A DNA stretch of 9,458 nucleotides from Treponema sp. Lineage in GTDB: Bacteria; Spirochaetota; Spirochaetia; Treponematales; Breznakiellaceae. Shown in pieces: positions 1 to 6,296 of the stretch (the first letter of the stretch is position 1; the number at the start of each line of letters is the position of its first letter). The notes under the pieces are model-generated. The model made no database searches. It saw nothing but the letters and a program-made list of their open reading frames with translations, and was not told the origin of the DNA. The translations under genes and the position numbers were made by a program. Location of the stretch: contig JAIWNU010000176.1 of the NCBI GenBank assembly GCA_020216655.1, positions 1 to 9,458 on the forward strand. The letters are read 5' to 3'.

Positions 1-9
1 TGATCGCCC

Positions 10-15
10 AGGAGG
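10..15 (+). promoter_or_regulatory. Ribosome binding site of ytfT
   Basis: A full AGGAGG Shine-Dalgarno sequence lies nine bases before the ATG at 25 and supports that start. The window itself begins with TGA at 1-3, which could be the stop of an upstream importer gene, but its reading frame cannot be seen. Confidence 0.8.
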
Positions 16-24
16 ATACGGAAC

Positions 25-1077
25 ATGAAAAACAAGCTGCAGCGAATTAACAAATCGTCTTTGTTTTGGCCCTTCATGGTCCTGGTCCTGCTGTTATTAG
101 TTAATGCATTCCTGACCAAGGGCTTTTTTATCGTAGAATGGAAACACGAACGGTTTTCCGGCATTCTTATTGATATTTTAAACCGGTCGACCTACATCGG
201 TATTATCGCGATCGGCCTTACCCTTGTCATTTCAACCGGTGGCATCGACATCTCTGTCGGTTCCGTAGTCGCCATATCAGGGGCTATCGCGGCGTACCTC
301 ATTGGCGGTGAGCTGGTCCTGGAAGGGAATCAGCAGATTCTCGTTACCCGGACGCCCATGGCAGTTGCCATTGCGGCAGCGCTTTTATCGGCCCTGATCC
401 TGGGGATGTGGAACGGCTTTTTAGTTTCCCGGCTGCGCATACAGCCTATCGTGGCAACCCTGATTCTTATGGTTGCAGGCCGCGGTATCGCCCAGCTGGT
501 GACCAACGGACAAATCATCACCATTTATTACAAGCCCTACTATTTCATCGGCAATGGAACCCTGCTTGGCATTCCCTTTTCGGTCTATGTCCTCTTAGCG
601 GTCCTTATACTCGTTATACTCGCAACGAGGAAGACAGCCCTGGGGCTCTTTTTTGAGTCTATTGGGGTTAACCGGACCGCAAGCCGTTATTCGGGCATAC
701 AGGAACAGCGGATCGTATTCTGGTCCTATGCTTTCTGTGCCTTCTGCGCAGGAGTTTCGGGCCTCCTGGTTAGCTCCAACGTGAAGAGCGCCGACGGCAA
801 TAACGCGGGGGACCTCTTTGAACTGGATGCCATCCTGGCAGTCGTCATCGGCGGCACATCCCTGAATGGCGGCAAGTTCAACCTGGCCGGTTCTATTTTG
901 GGAGCGGTGATTATTCAGACCCTGACTACCACCATTTATTCAATTGGAGTACCGCCTCAGGTTAACCTGGTTATTAAATCGGTGGTGGTATTTTTGGTAA
1001 GCATGCTCCAGTCGGAAAATTTCCGTGCCCTGTTCCGTTTTGGCCGTAAAGGCTTTCAGATGCGAGGTGCCCTATGA
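25..1077 (+). CDS. ytfT: Sugar ABC transporter permease, YtfT-like
   Basis: Inner-membrane permease subunit of a carbohydrate ABC importer of the BPD_transp_2 (RbsC/YtfT) family; in E. coli the YtfQRT-YjfF system imports galactofuranose. The 350-residue protein is of normal family length. A short cytoplasmic N-terminus precedes a first membrane helix at about residues 14-32. The family signature around GLTLVISTGGIDISVGS (64-80) and the ELDAILAVVIGGTSLNGG block (266-283) match my recollection of E. coli YtfT closely, as does the C-terminal PPQVNLVIKSVVVF (310-323). The start is set by a strong ribosome binding site. The stop overlaps the next permease start by ATGA, so the two are probably translationally coupled and form a heterodimeric pore. 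The ATPase (ytfR) and periplasmic binding protein (ytfQ) are expected upstream, outside the window. The galactofuranose substrate is inferred from homology; another sugar is possible. Confidence 0.85.
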   Translation: MKNKLQRINKSSLFWPFMVLVLLLLVNAFLTKGFFIVEWKHERFSGILIDILNRSTYIGIIAIGLTLVISTGGIDISVGSVVAISGAIAAYLIGGELVLEGNQQILVTRTPMAVAIAAALLSALILGMWNGFLVSRLRIQPIVATLILMVAGRGIAQLVTNGQIITIYYKPYYFIGNGTLLGIPFSVYVLLAVLILVILATRKTALGLFFESIGVNRTASRYSGIQEQRIVFWSYAFCAFCAGVSGLLVSSNVKSADGNNAGDLFELDAILAVVIGGTSLNGGKFNLAGSILGAVIIQTLTTTIYSIGVPPQVNLVIKSVVVFLVSMLQSENFRALFRFGRKGFQMRGAL

Positions 1078-2069
1078 AACAACTAGACAGAAAACACCTG
1101 CCTTTTATTGTCACCGTAAGTCTTTTTCTCCTGATGTACACCGCAGGCTCCATAGCGTACCCCAATTTCCTGTCCCTCCAGGTGTTCATCAACCTGTTTA
1201 TTGATAATGCCTTTTTGGGAATCGCCGCTGTTGGGATGACCTTTGTTATTCTTTCTGGCGGTATAGACCTTTCCATGGGTTCCGTGGTTGCCCTGGTAAC
1301 TATGATTTCCGCTGACCTCCTGCGCAAGGAGGTACCGCCTGCCCTCGTTATTGGGATAGCGCTCCTTGCGGCTTCCGGCATCGGAGCTTTTCAGGGGGTG
1401 ATGATACAATTTTTTAAGGTCCAGCCCTTTATTGCAACCCTGGCGGGTATGTTCTTTGCCCGCGGTGCCTGTTACCTTATCAGTATTGATACGATTAATA
1501 TTGATAATGAATGGTACCGGGATGTCAGTATGGCAGCTTTGGAATTGCCTACCGGAGATTTTATTTCCATTAACGTACTTATATTTCTTGTGTTCGCCCT
1601 TTTTGGCTGGTGGCTCCTGCGCTTTACCCGATTCGGCCGGACGGTCTACGCTATCGGGGGCTCCGAACAATCGGCATTGCTCATGGGGCTTCCGGTCCAG
1701 CGCACCAAGGTCCTTATCTATACCCTGAGTGGTTTCTGTTCAGGACTTGCGGGGGTGGTGTTTACCTTTTATATGCTTTCTGGCTATGCCCTGCATTGCA
1801 AGGACCTGCACATGGACGCCATCGCGGCGGTAGTTATGGGGGGCACCCTCCTGACTGGCGGCGTCGGATCAATTGGCGGTTCCATTGTGGGGGTACTCAT
1901 TCTGGGAACCATCCAAACTATCATCAATTTTCAGGGGACTCTGAGCTCCTGGTGGACCCGCATCGTGGTAGGGATTCTTATTTTTGCATTCATATTGATG
2001 CAGAGCCTCCTGAACCGGCCGATGAAGGCTGCAGGTAAAAGGGAAAACTCACAGCGGAAGGCAGCTTAG
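1074..2069 (+). CDS. yjfF: Sugar ABC transporter permease, YjfF-like
   Basis: Second permease subunit of the same importer, 331 residues, also of normal length. It carries the family signature GMTFVILSGGIDLSMGS (54-70), a QPFIATLAGMFFARG block (117-131), a TRFGRTVYAIGGSEQSA segment (185-201), MDAIAAVVMGGTLLTGGVGS (247-266) and a near-diagnostic INFQGTLSSWWT (284-295), all strongly resembling E. coli YjfF. Several hydrophobic helices run through the protein and the C-terminus is basic (KAAGKRENSQRKAA), probably cytoplasmic. The start overlaps the ytfT stop by four bases, with a GAGGTG ribosome site at 1064-1069. The gene ends only seven bases before the stop of the convergent glycosyltransferase, with no recognisable terminator between them. 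Assignment to a galactofuranose-type system is by family resemblance; real substrate specificity depends on a binding protein not in the window. Confidence 0.87.
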   Translation: MKQLDRKHLPFIVTVSLFLLMYTAGSIAYPNFLSLQVFINLFIDNAFLGIAAVGMTFVILSGGIDLSMGSVVALVTMISADLLRKEVPPALVIGIALLAASGIGAFQGVMIQFFKVQPFIATLAGMFFARGACYLISIDTINIDNEWYRDVSMAALELPTGDFISINVLIFLVFALFGWWLLRFTRFGRTVYAIGGSEQSALLMGLPVQRTKVLIYTLSGFCSGLAGVVFTFYMLSGYALHCKDLHMDAIAAVVMGGTLLTGGVGSIGGSIVGVLILGTIQTIINFQGTLSSWWTRIVVGILIFAFILMQSLLNRPMKAAGKRENSQRKAA

Positions 2070-2076
2070 TAATCCC

Positions 2077-3219
2077 CTACACCGCCAGGCGTGCAGCCCC
2101 GCCCTTGCCGCCGGCGGCTTTGGCACCGGTGGCGACAGCGCCGCAGGCGTAATCGCCGCAGGCGATAACCCTGGCAGAGCTAGCAGCGCTAGCAGCGCCG
2201 GACCCAAAGCCTGCAAGAATCGCATTGATCCGCCGGATGAGTTCAAGCCGGCTGTCTTTGAACCGGAAACCTACGGGGATGACGGCGGGCTTCCGGAAAC
2301 TGTCCAGCTGCCCGAGAAAGCGGGCCAGGCCGTTCGGCAGGTCCTCCAGCTTTCGGACCATAAGACCCCGCCCCGAGGCCTGGAGCATACGGGCGTTCAG
2401 TTCCTGTTCGGCCTGGCCCCGCTGGGGTATGGAGAGGACCGGCTTACCGAGGGCCAGGGCCTCAGAGAGGGTCTGGTGCCCGCCGTTGGTAATAACCGCG
2501 GTACAGTTCCGCAGCCCCTCGTCAAAATCGGCGCCGGGGGCCGGATAGAGCCGGTACACCAGGCCCGGCACTGCGTTGAGCAGGGGGAGAATCTCCTTTC
2601 TGCTTTCCACCTTAAGGTTAACCGCCACAAATCCCTCGTCCCGGACTGGCTTGGAAAGGAGCTCTGTCCTGAGCACCGGACCCACATCGCCGCCAAAAAA
2701 GGATACATAAAGCCGCTTATCCCAGGGCCCCTCCATGAGGGTTGCCACAAGGGCTGCTACCCAGGTCCGGGGATCCATATCGACATAGCGGCGGATAATC
2801 CCTGGGTGGTTCATCTGAATCACCGGAATGCCCGCAAGGCGGGCTGCCCAGGGAAGATAGGGTTCAAAGTCGGAGAGTACGGCCTGAATGCGATCTTTTT
2901 TGAGCTGCCGCGCAAGACGCCGTATGGCCGGGTAAAAATGGACTGCCTGCCTCAGGCTGTGAAAAACGGTGCTAATATATTCCACCCGGTTTTTATTTTT
3001 AATAAAGGTAAAACAGGGGATGCTGCGAATCACCGCAGGGGGTTGCGGGGAGGCAGGCCGGGAGGCCTGCCGTGCAGCCAGCTTTTTGGCAACAAAAGCT
3101 TTTACCGGTTCTGGAACATACAGGATCACCTCATGACTAAAACTCATATCATCATACAGGGCAACCATACGGCCCGCATGGCCGAACCCTTCACCAGCAC
3201 AGGAATAGGCTATACGCAT
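2077..3219 (-). CDS. GT-B glycosyltransferase, MJ1255/MurG-like
   Basis: Probable cytoplasmic glycosyltransferase of the GT-B fold, resembling the MJ1255-type family (Glyco_trans_1_3) and the MurG-like C-terminal donor-binding domain. The N-terminal Rossmann half opens with MRIAYSCAGEGFGHAGR, whose GFGHAGR (11-17) is the expected acceptor-side glycine loop. The C-terminal half has ITNGGHQTLSEALALGKPV (243-261) and the QAEQELNA segment (269-276), typical of nucleotide-sugar binding. Donor and acceptor are not predictable; a glycolipid or surface glycan is plausible in a spirochaete. Two oddities are visible: a Ser/Pro/Gln-rich loop (about 50-62) encoded over a DNA hairpin, and a 44-residue Ala/Gly-rich tail (about 337-380) encoded by repetitive GC-rich DNA that looks added to the normal end of the fold. 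The ATG has GGAGGT six bases upstream. The gene is divergent from rtcB and convergent with yjfF. Confidence 0.78.
   Translation of the reverse strand: MRIAYSCAGEGFGHAGRMVALYDDMSFSHEVILYVPEPVKAFVAKKLAARQASRPASPQPPAVIRSIPCFTFIKNKNRVEYISTVFHSLRQAVHFYPAIRRLARQLKKDRIQAVLSDFEPYLPWAARLAGIPVIQMNHPGIIRRYVDMDPRTWVAALVATLMEGPWDKRLYVSFFGGDVGPVLRTELLSKPVRDEGFVAVNLKVESRKEILPLLNAVPGLVYRLYPAPGADFDEGLRNCTAVITNGGHQTLSEALALGKPVLSIPQRGQAEQELNARMLQASGRGLMVRKLEDLPNGLARFLGQLDSFRKPAVIPVGFRFKDSRLELIRRINAILAGFGSGAASAASSARVIACGDYACGAVATGAKAAGGKGGAARLAV
2107..2196. repeat. GC-rich short repeats in the glycosyltransferase tail
   Basis: A cluster of short repeats lies in the 3' end of the glycosyltransferase gene. There is a perfect 12-bp palindrome GCCGCCGGCGGC at 2107-2118, an 11-bp direct repeat CGCCGCAGGCG at 2139-2149 and 2154-2164 (each able to form a small hairpin), and a tandem 9-bp repeat GCTAGCAGC at 2179-2196. 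They encode the Ala/Gly-rich tail. No T-run follows, so this is not a classic terminator, though the hairpins could still slow polymerase between the convergent genes. Confidence 0.7.
3052..3071. repeat. 8-bp inverted repeat inside the glycosyltransferase gene
   Basis: GGCAGGCC, a four-base loop GGGA, then GGCCTGCC form a perfect 8-bp stem within coding sequence. It encodes the RQASRPAS part of a polar loop in the N-terminal domain. It may be the trace of a small mobile palindromic insert or simply chance in GC-rich DNA. Confidence 0.6.
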
Positions 3220-3225
3220 CGGAGT

Positions 3226-3231
3226 ACCTCC
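3226..3231 (-). promoter_or_regulatory. Ribosome binding site of the glycosyltransferase
   Basis: Read on the minus strand this is GGAGGT, six bases before the ATG at 3219. It fixes that start; the nearby ATG at 3233 is out of frame. Confidence 0.75.
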
Positions 3232-3254
3232 ATGCTAAGGTTCGCCCTTTCATG

Positions 3255-3283
3255 TTAAAAAAGACCCAAAAAAGTATTAGAAT
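3255..3283 (+). promoter_or_regulatory. Candidate sigma-70-type promoter for rtcB
   Basis: TTAAAA (3255-3260, four of six matches to the -35 consensus) and TAGAAT (3278-3283, five of six to the -10) are separated by exactly 17 bases. The predicted transcript would start near 3290, at the left edge of the inverted repeat, giving a leader of about 60 bases before the rtcB ATG. No sigma-54 (-24/-12) element of the kind used by RtcR-controlled rtcBA operons was seen. The call rests on consensus matching only. Confidence 0.35.
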
Positions 3284-3290
3284 TATGTCA
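3282..3290 (-). promoter_or_regulatory. Candidate extended -10 promoter for the glycosyltransferase
   Basis: On the minus strand this reads TGACATAAT: a TGn extension plus CATAAT, five of six matches to the -10 consensus. A TTGACA hexamer overlaps it but is too close to serve as its -35, and no good -35 lies at the usual spacing. Transcription would begin near 3275, about 55 bases before the glycosyltransferase start. Weak evidence on its own. Confidence 0.3.
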
Positions 3291-3291
3291 A

Positions 3292-3316
3292 TTTCAAAAG
3301 TCTGTCACTTTTGAAA
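3292..3316. promoter_or_regulatory. Perfect 10-bp inverted repeat, candidate operator
   Basis: TTTCAAAAGT, five-base spacer CTGTC, then ACTTTTGAAA: ten of ten paired positions. It sits in the 129-bp divergent intergenic region. It would cover about +1 to +25 of the candidate rtcB promoter and lie just upstream of the candidate glycosyltransferase -10, so a dimeric repressor bound here could control both genes. Alternatively it is a hairpin at the 5' end of the rtcB mRNA. It is not followed by a T-run, so it is unlikely to be a terminator. The protein that might bind it is not in the window. Confidence 0.6.
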
Positions 3317-3338
3317 GAGCTTCAATTTAGCTAAAAGC

Positions 3339-3344
3339 GAGGGA
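3339..3344 (+). promoter_or_regulatory. Ribosome binding site of rtcB
   Basis: GAGGGA lies four bases before the ATG at 3349 and supports this as the start of rtcB. Confidence 0.65.
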
Positions 3345-3348
3345 AACT

Positions 3349-4776
3349 ATGAAATACCCCTTCGAAAAAAAGTCAGACTGGGTCTTTGAACTGCCCCGCC
3401 GGGGCCCCATGCAGGTGCCCCTCAGGCTCTATACGACCGAAGGTATGCTGAAACAGCTTGAAGAGGACCAGTCCATCGATCAGTTGATGAACGTCGCGAG
3501 CCTTCCCGGCCTGTTTCGCTACGCCCTCGGCATGCCCGACATGCACCAGGGCTTTGGGTTCCCCATCGGTGCGGTAGCCGCCTTTGACACCGATTCGGGA
3601 CTTATATCACCCGGTGGGGTCGGTTTTGATATTAATTGCGGCGTGCGGCTGCTCCGCACCGGCATTCCTCGAAAGGCCCTGGAGGACCGGCTGGATGAAT
3701 TAGGCAAGGTCCTGTTTTCACTCATTCCAAGCGGTGTGGGTTCCACGGGGCACCGGTCTTTTACTAAGACGGAAATGAAAAAGATCCTCAACGAAGGGGC
3801 AGCCTGGACTATCCGGGAAGGCTATGGCACCGAAGCCGACCGGGCAGCGATGGAAAGCCATGGCCATCTTGATAAGGCCGATGCAGACCTTGTAAGCGAA
3901 AAGGCGGTAGAACGGGGCCGGGATGAGCTTGGGACCCTCGGAGCGGGGAACCATTTCCTTGAGATTGACTACATCGAAACGGTCTATGACCAGGACTGCG
4001 CCAAAGCCTTTGGACTTGCGGAAAACGAAATTGTTGTTTGGATTCACACCGGTTCCCGGGGACTAGGACACCAGGTAGCTACGGACTATATCAATTTTTT
4101 TAAAAACAAAATGGATCAGTACCGGATTCCCCTGTACAACCACGAACTCGCGGCCCTGCCCTACCGGACAGACGAAGGCCGGCGCTATTTTGCCGCCATG
4201 GCAGCCGCGGCGAACTACGCCTGGACGAACCGGCAAATCATTACCCATCAGGTGCGGACCGCCTTTGAAAAGGTTTGCCCAGACCTTATGGCCGGGCGGT
4301 CCGTAAGTCTTGTGTATGATGTGGCCCATAACATTGCCAAGGAAGAGCTCCACGAAGGGAAACGGCTTTTAGTTCACCGCAAGGGCGGCACCCGTGCTTT
4401 TCCGCCGGGGCATCCAGAATTGGAGGGCATTTATGCCCAGTACGGACAGCCGGTACTGCTCCCGGGGGACATGCGGCGGGGAAGCTATATCCTGGTGGGA
4501 ACCGAAGCGAGCATGGAAGAAACCTTTGGCAGCACGGCCCACGGGGCGGGCCGGCGCCTGAGCCGGAACGAAGCGGTCCGCCGCTACGAGTTCGAGGACG
4601 TCCGGCATGAAATGGAACAGCACCGCATCAAGCTCTTTGCGGCGGACAAAAAGGTCGCCCGGGAAGAGGCTCCCGGGGCTTACAAGGACGTAGAAGAGGT
4701 CTTAGGTCCCATTGTGCATGCAAGCATTGCCCGCCCCGTGGCCCGTTCACGGCCGCTTGTGGTCATTAAGGGGTAG
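3349..4776 (+). CDS. rtcB: RNA-splicing ligase RtcB
   Basis: GTP- and manganese-dependent RNA ligase that joins 2',3'-cyclic-phosphate or 3'-phosphate ends to 5'-hydroxyl ends; in bacteria it serves RNA repair. At 475 residues it is close in length to archaeal RtcB. All active-site residues are visible at nearly the same numbers as in Pyrococcus RtcB: D94 and C97 in GGVGFDINCGVR, H202 in GAGNHFLE, H233 in HTGSRGLGH, H327 in YDVAHNIA, and the guanylylated histidine H398 in GSTAHGAGR. Also conserved are MPDMHQGFGFPIG (62-74) and VHRKGGTRAFPPGHP (342-356). It stands alone: neither archease nor the cyclase RtcA is in the window. It is divergent from a glycosyltransferase, from which it is separated by a likely shared control region, and its end meets the convergent HDAC-Nudix gene 17 bases away. 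I see no truncation or missing residue. Confidence 0.96.
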   Translation: MKYPFEKKSDWVFELPRRGPMQVPLRLYTTEGMLKQLEEDQSIDQLMNVASLPGLFRYALGMPDMHQGFGFPIGAVAAFDTDSGLISPGGVGFDINCGVRLLRTGIPRKALEDRLDELGKVLFSLIPSGVGSTGHRSFTKTEMKKILNEGAAWTIREGYGTEADRAAMESHGHLDKADADLVSEKAVERGRDELGTLGAGNHFLEIDYIETVYDQDCAKAFGLAENEIVVWIHTGSRGLGHQVATDYINFFKNKMDQYRIPLYNHELAALPYRTDEGRRYFAAMAAAANYAWTNRQIITHQVRTAFEKVCPDLMAGRSVSLVYDVAHNIAKEELHEGKRLLVHRKGGTRAFPPGHPELEGIYAQYGQPVLLPGDMRRGSYILVGTEASMEETFGSTAHGAGRRLSRNEAVRRYEFEDVRHEMEQHRIKLFAADKKVAREEAPGAYKDVEEVLGPIVHASIARPVARSRPLVVIKG

Positions 4777-4793
4777 GATGGGGCCTATACCAC

Positions 4794-6242
4794 TCATAGG
4801 GGCTCCCCTGCAAGCAGCCGAGCGATCTTTACATCCGCGGGAGAAAGCTCATGCTGGAGAAGCTCCAGAGGAGAGACCCAGCGGATTTCACTGTGTACGG
4901 CGAGCCTAAACTGACCGCCCAAAACCCGTGCCCGGTAGGCCATGAGCCTTATGGTTCCGCTTCTGTAACTATAGAGGTTTTCTGCAAAAAAAGGGCCCAC
5001 CTTAATTTTTAGACCTAACTCTTCTGCAAGCTCCCGTTCAAGACACTGTTCAGGCGTTTCGCCAGCTTCGAGCTTGCCGCCGGGGAATTCCCAGAGGCCC
5101 GCCTGCTTTTGCCCCGGCGCCCTCCGGGCAATGAGGATCTTGCCGTCCTGTTCAAGGATCGCCGCTGCAACAGGCGTTACAATGGAAGCGAGAAAATGAG
5201 CGGGCGGTTCCCAAGCCCGTTCCCCGTAGCCCCCCGCCATGAGCCAGGCAGAAGGTATGTGCCGCTCCCGTAAAAAGTCGTACACGAGCCGGTCCCGTTC
5301 AACACAAGTTTTGAGGGATAGTTTAAGGTCCGCCGTGGAAGGCAGCTCATCCTTTTCGTAAGGGTCGGCCCCGTCCACCACGATGGCCAGGTCAGGTTTC
5401 CTGCCATGGGAAAGGGCTTCGAGTTCTGCAAGGCCTGAACGGAGCAGCGGAACATAAGACGCTTCCCCGCCGCTCGGTACGGGTATTTCCACGTCGCTTG
5501 GCACAAGCGGGGCCCTGCCTGCCACAGCGTGAGTGAGGCTTTCTTCGTCCAGCGGCCAACCTGAGGCCATGTGTATCGAGAGGGTATGGATTGATGTATC
5601 CCCGGCGGCCAATTCGGCGGTTCCGTCCCCCTTGTGGGCATCAAGATCGATAATCCACGCCGATGAAACCTTCCCTTCGGCCATGAGCCGTTTAACTGCG
5701 ATCATTATGTCGTTCACAAGGCAGAAACCCGAGCCCGAATCACGGCGGGCATGGTGCATACCCCCGCCAAGGAAATAGGCAAAGCCCGGGCCGGTATTTG
5801 TAGGCCCCGGACCGGCACTGGGTGACGACTCAATGGCAAGCCGGCAGGCAAGATAGGTACCCCAGACCTGGTTCAGAATGGTATCAAAAAGAGCACTCAA
5901 AGGCCGCACCGCGAGATCCGGACGGTAACGCCTCGGCTGGCCCCGTTCATCAATCAATTCATAGGTCTTAATGAGTTCCGCCTCGAGCTTTTCACTAAAC
6001 AGGGCTTCCACAAAGGGCGTATCGTGGACCCGTTCCAGGTCTTCCCGATGTATTCCACGGTCCTCATCGGGGATTCCGAGAAGGTCCGCAGCGGTGCGCA
6101 GGTTTAAGACGCAGGAGCTTGGACCGGCCCAGGCGCGGCTTATATGCTCAAGAACGGCCTGGGCCCGCTGGTCCCGGATTGGGATCTGGATACCGTAGTC
6201 GCTAAACCGCATGTCCAAGAGAGGATCGGAGAGGATAAACAT
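4794..6242 (-). CDS. HDAC-like deacetylase fused to MutT-type Nudix hydrolase
   Basis: A single open frame of 482 residues with two enzyme domains. Residues 1 to about 350 are a zinc-dependent histone-deacetylase/acetylpolyamine-amidohydrolase-like domain: the catalytic pair H163-H164 in GGGMHHA, the GFCLVND segment (172-178), zinc ligands D201 and H203 in DLDAHKGDGT, D293 in DGADPYEKDEL, and the transition-state tyrosine Y339 in AGGYG. Residues from about 354 to 482 are a Nudix domain with an exact Nudix box (G389, E395, R403-E404, E407-E408, G410) and MutT-like flanks RRAPGQKQAGLWEFPGG (373-389) and SPADVKIARLL (467-477), suggesting 8-oxo-dGTP or related nucleotide hydrolysis. There is almost no linker. 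Cellular targets are unknown; a small acetylated molecule is as likely as a protein. No secretion signal is seen, so it should be cytoplasmic. A Pro/Gly-rich loop lies at 138-153. No Shine-Dalgarno precedes the ATG; an extended -10 lies five bases upstream. ATG at 6212 is a weaker alternative start. Confidence 0.88.
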   Translation of the reverse strand: MFILSDPLLDMRFSDYGIQIPIRDQRAQAVLEHISRAWAGPSSCVLNLRTAADLLGIPDEDRGIHREDLERVHDTPFVEALFSEKLEAELIKTYELIDERGQPRRYRPDLAVRPLSALFDTILNQVWGTYLACRLAIESSPSAGPGPTNTGPGFAYFLGGGMHHARRDSGSGFCLVNDIMIAVKRLMAEGKVSSAWIIDLDAHKGDGTAELAAGDTSIHTLSIHMASGWPLDEESLTHAVAGRAPLVPSDVEIPVPSGGEASYVPLLRSGLAELEALSHGRKPDLAIVVDGADPYEKDELPSTADLKLSLKTCVERDRLVYDFLRERHIPSAWLMAGGYGERAWEPPAHFLASIVTPVAAAILEQDGKILIARRAPGQKQAGLWEFPGGKLEAGETPEQCLERELAEELGLKIKVGPFFAENLYSYRSGTIRLMAYRARVLGGQFRLAVHSEIRWVSPLELLQHELSPADVKIARLLAGEPL

Positions 6243-6247
6243 GGCCC

Positions 6248-6256
6248 ATTATAACA
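6248..6256 (-). promoter_or_regulatory. Extended -10 promoter abutting the HDAC-Nudix start codon
   Basis: On the minus strand this reads TGTTATAAT, a perfect TATAAT preceded by the TGn extension. Only GGGCC separates it from the ATG. A modest -35 candidate, TGGGCA (four of six), lies 18 bases further upstream at 6272-6277. The expected transcription start falls at or within the ATG and no ribosome binding site is present, so the mRNA would be leaderless. It gives the fusion gene its own promoter, separate from the operon that ends at 6297. Confidence 0.55.
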
Positions 6257-6296
6257 GAGCGACAAACCAATTGCCCAGCCAGAGGGAAATAACACT

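Noticed and set aside
1083..1670. Minus-strand open frame of 195 codons opposite yjfF
   Set aside because: It is a shadow of a well-supported permease, its composition is unlike a real protein, and it has no recognisable motif.
2476..3258. Long plus-strand open frame of 260 codons opposite the glycosyltransferase
   Set aside because: It is antisense to a gene with clear GT-B motifs, shows no family resemblance, and arises from the GC-rich codon pattern of the real gene.
4780..4808. Possible stem-loop between the ends of rtcB and the HDAC-Nudix gene as a terminator
   Set aside because: CCTAT pairs with ATAGG and GGGG with CCCC only with a four-base bulge, and there is no T-run on either strand, so a terminator call is not supported.
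5177..5644. Minus-strand open frame of 155 codons overlapping the HDAC-Nudix gene in another frame
   Set aside because: The HDAC and Nudix motifs are all in the longer frame; this one shows none and lies wholly within it.
5783..5830. Pro/Gly-rich stretch (residues 138-153) in the HDAC domain as a mobile palindromic insert
   Set aside because: The inverted repeats in its DNA are imperfect, and variable loops of this type are common in the fold; there is too little to call an insertion.
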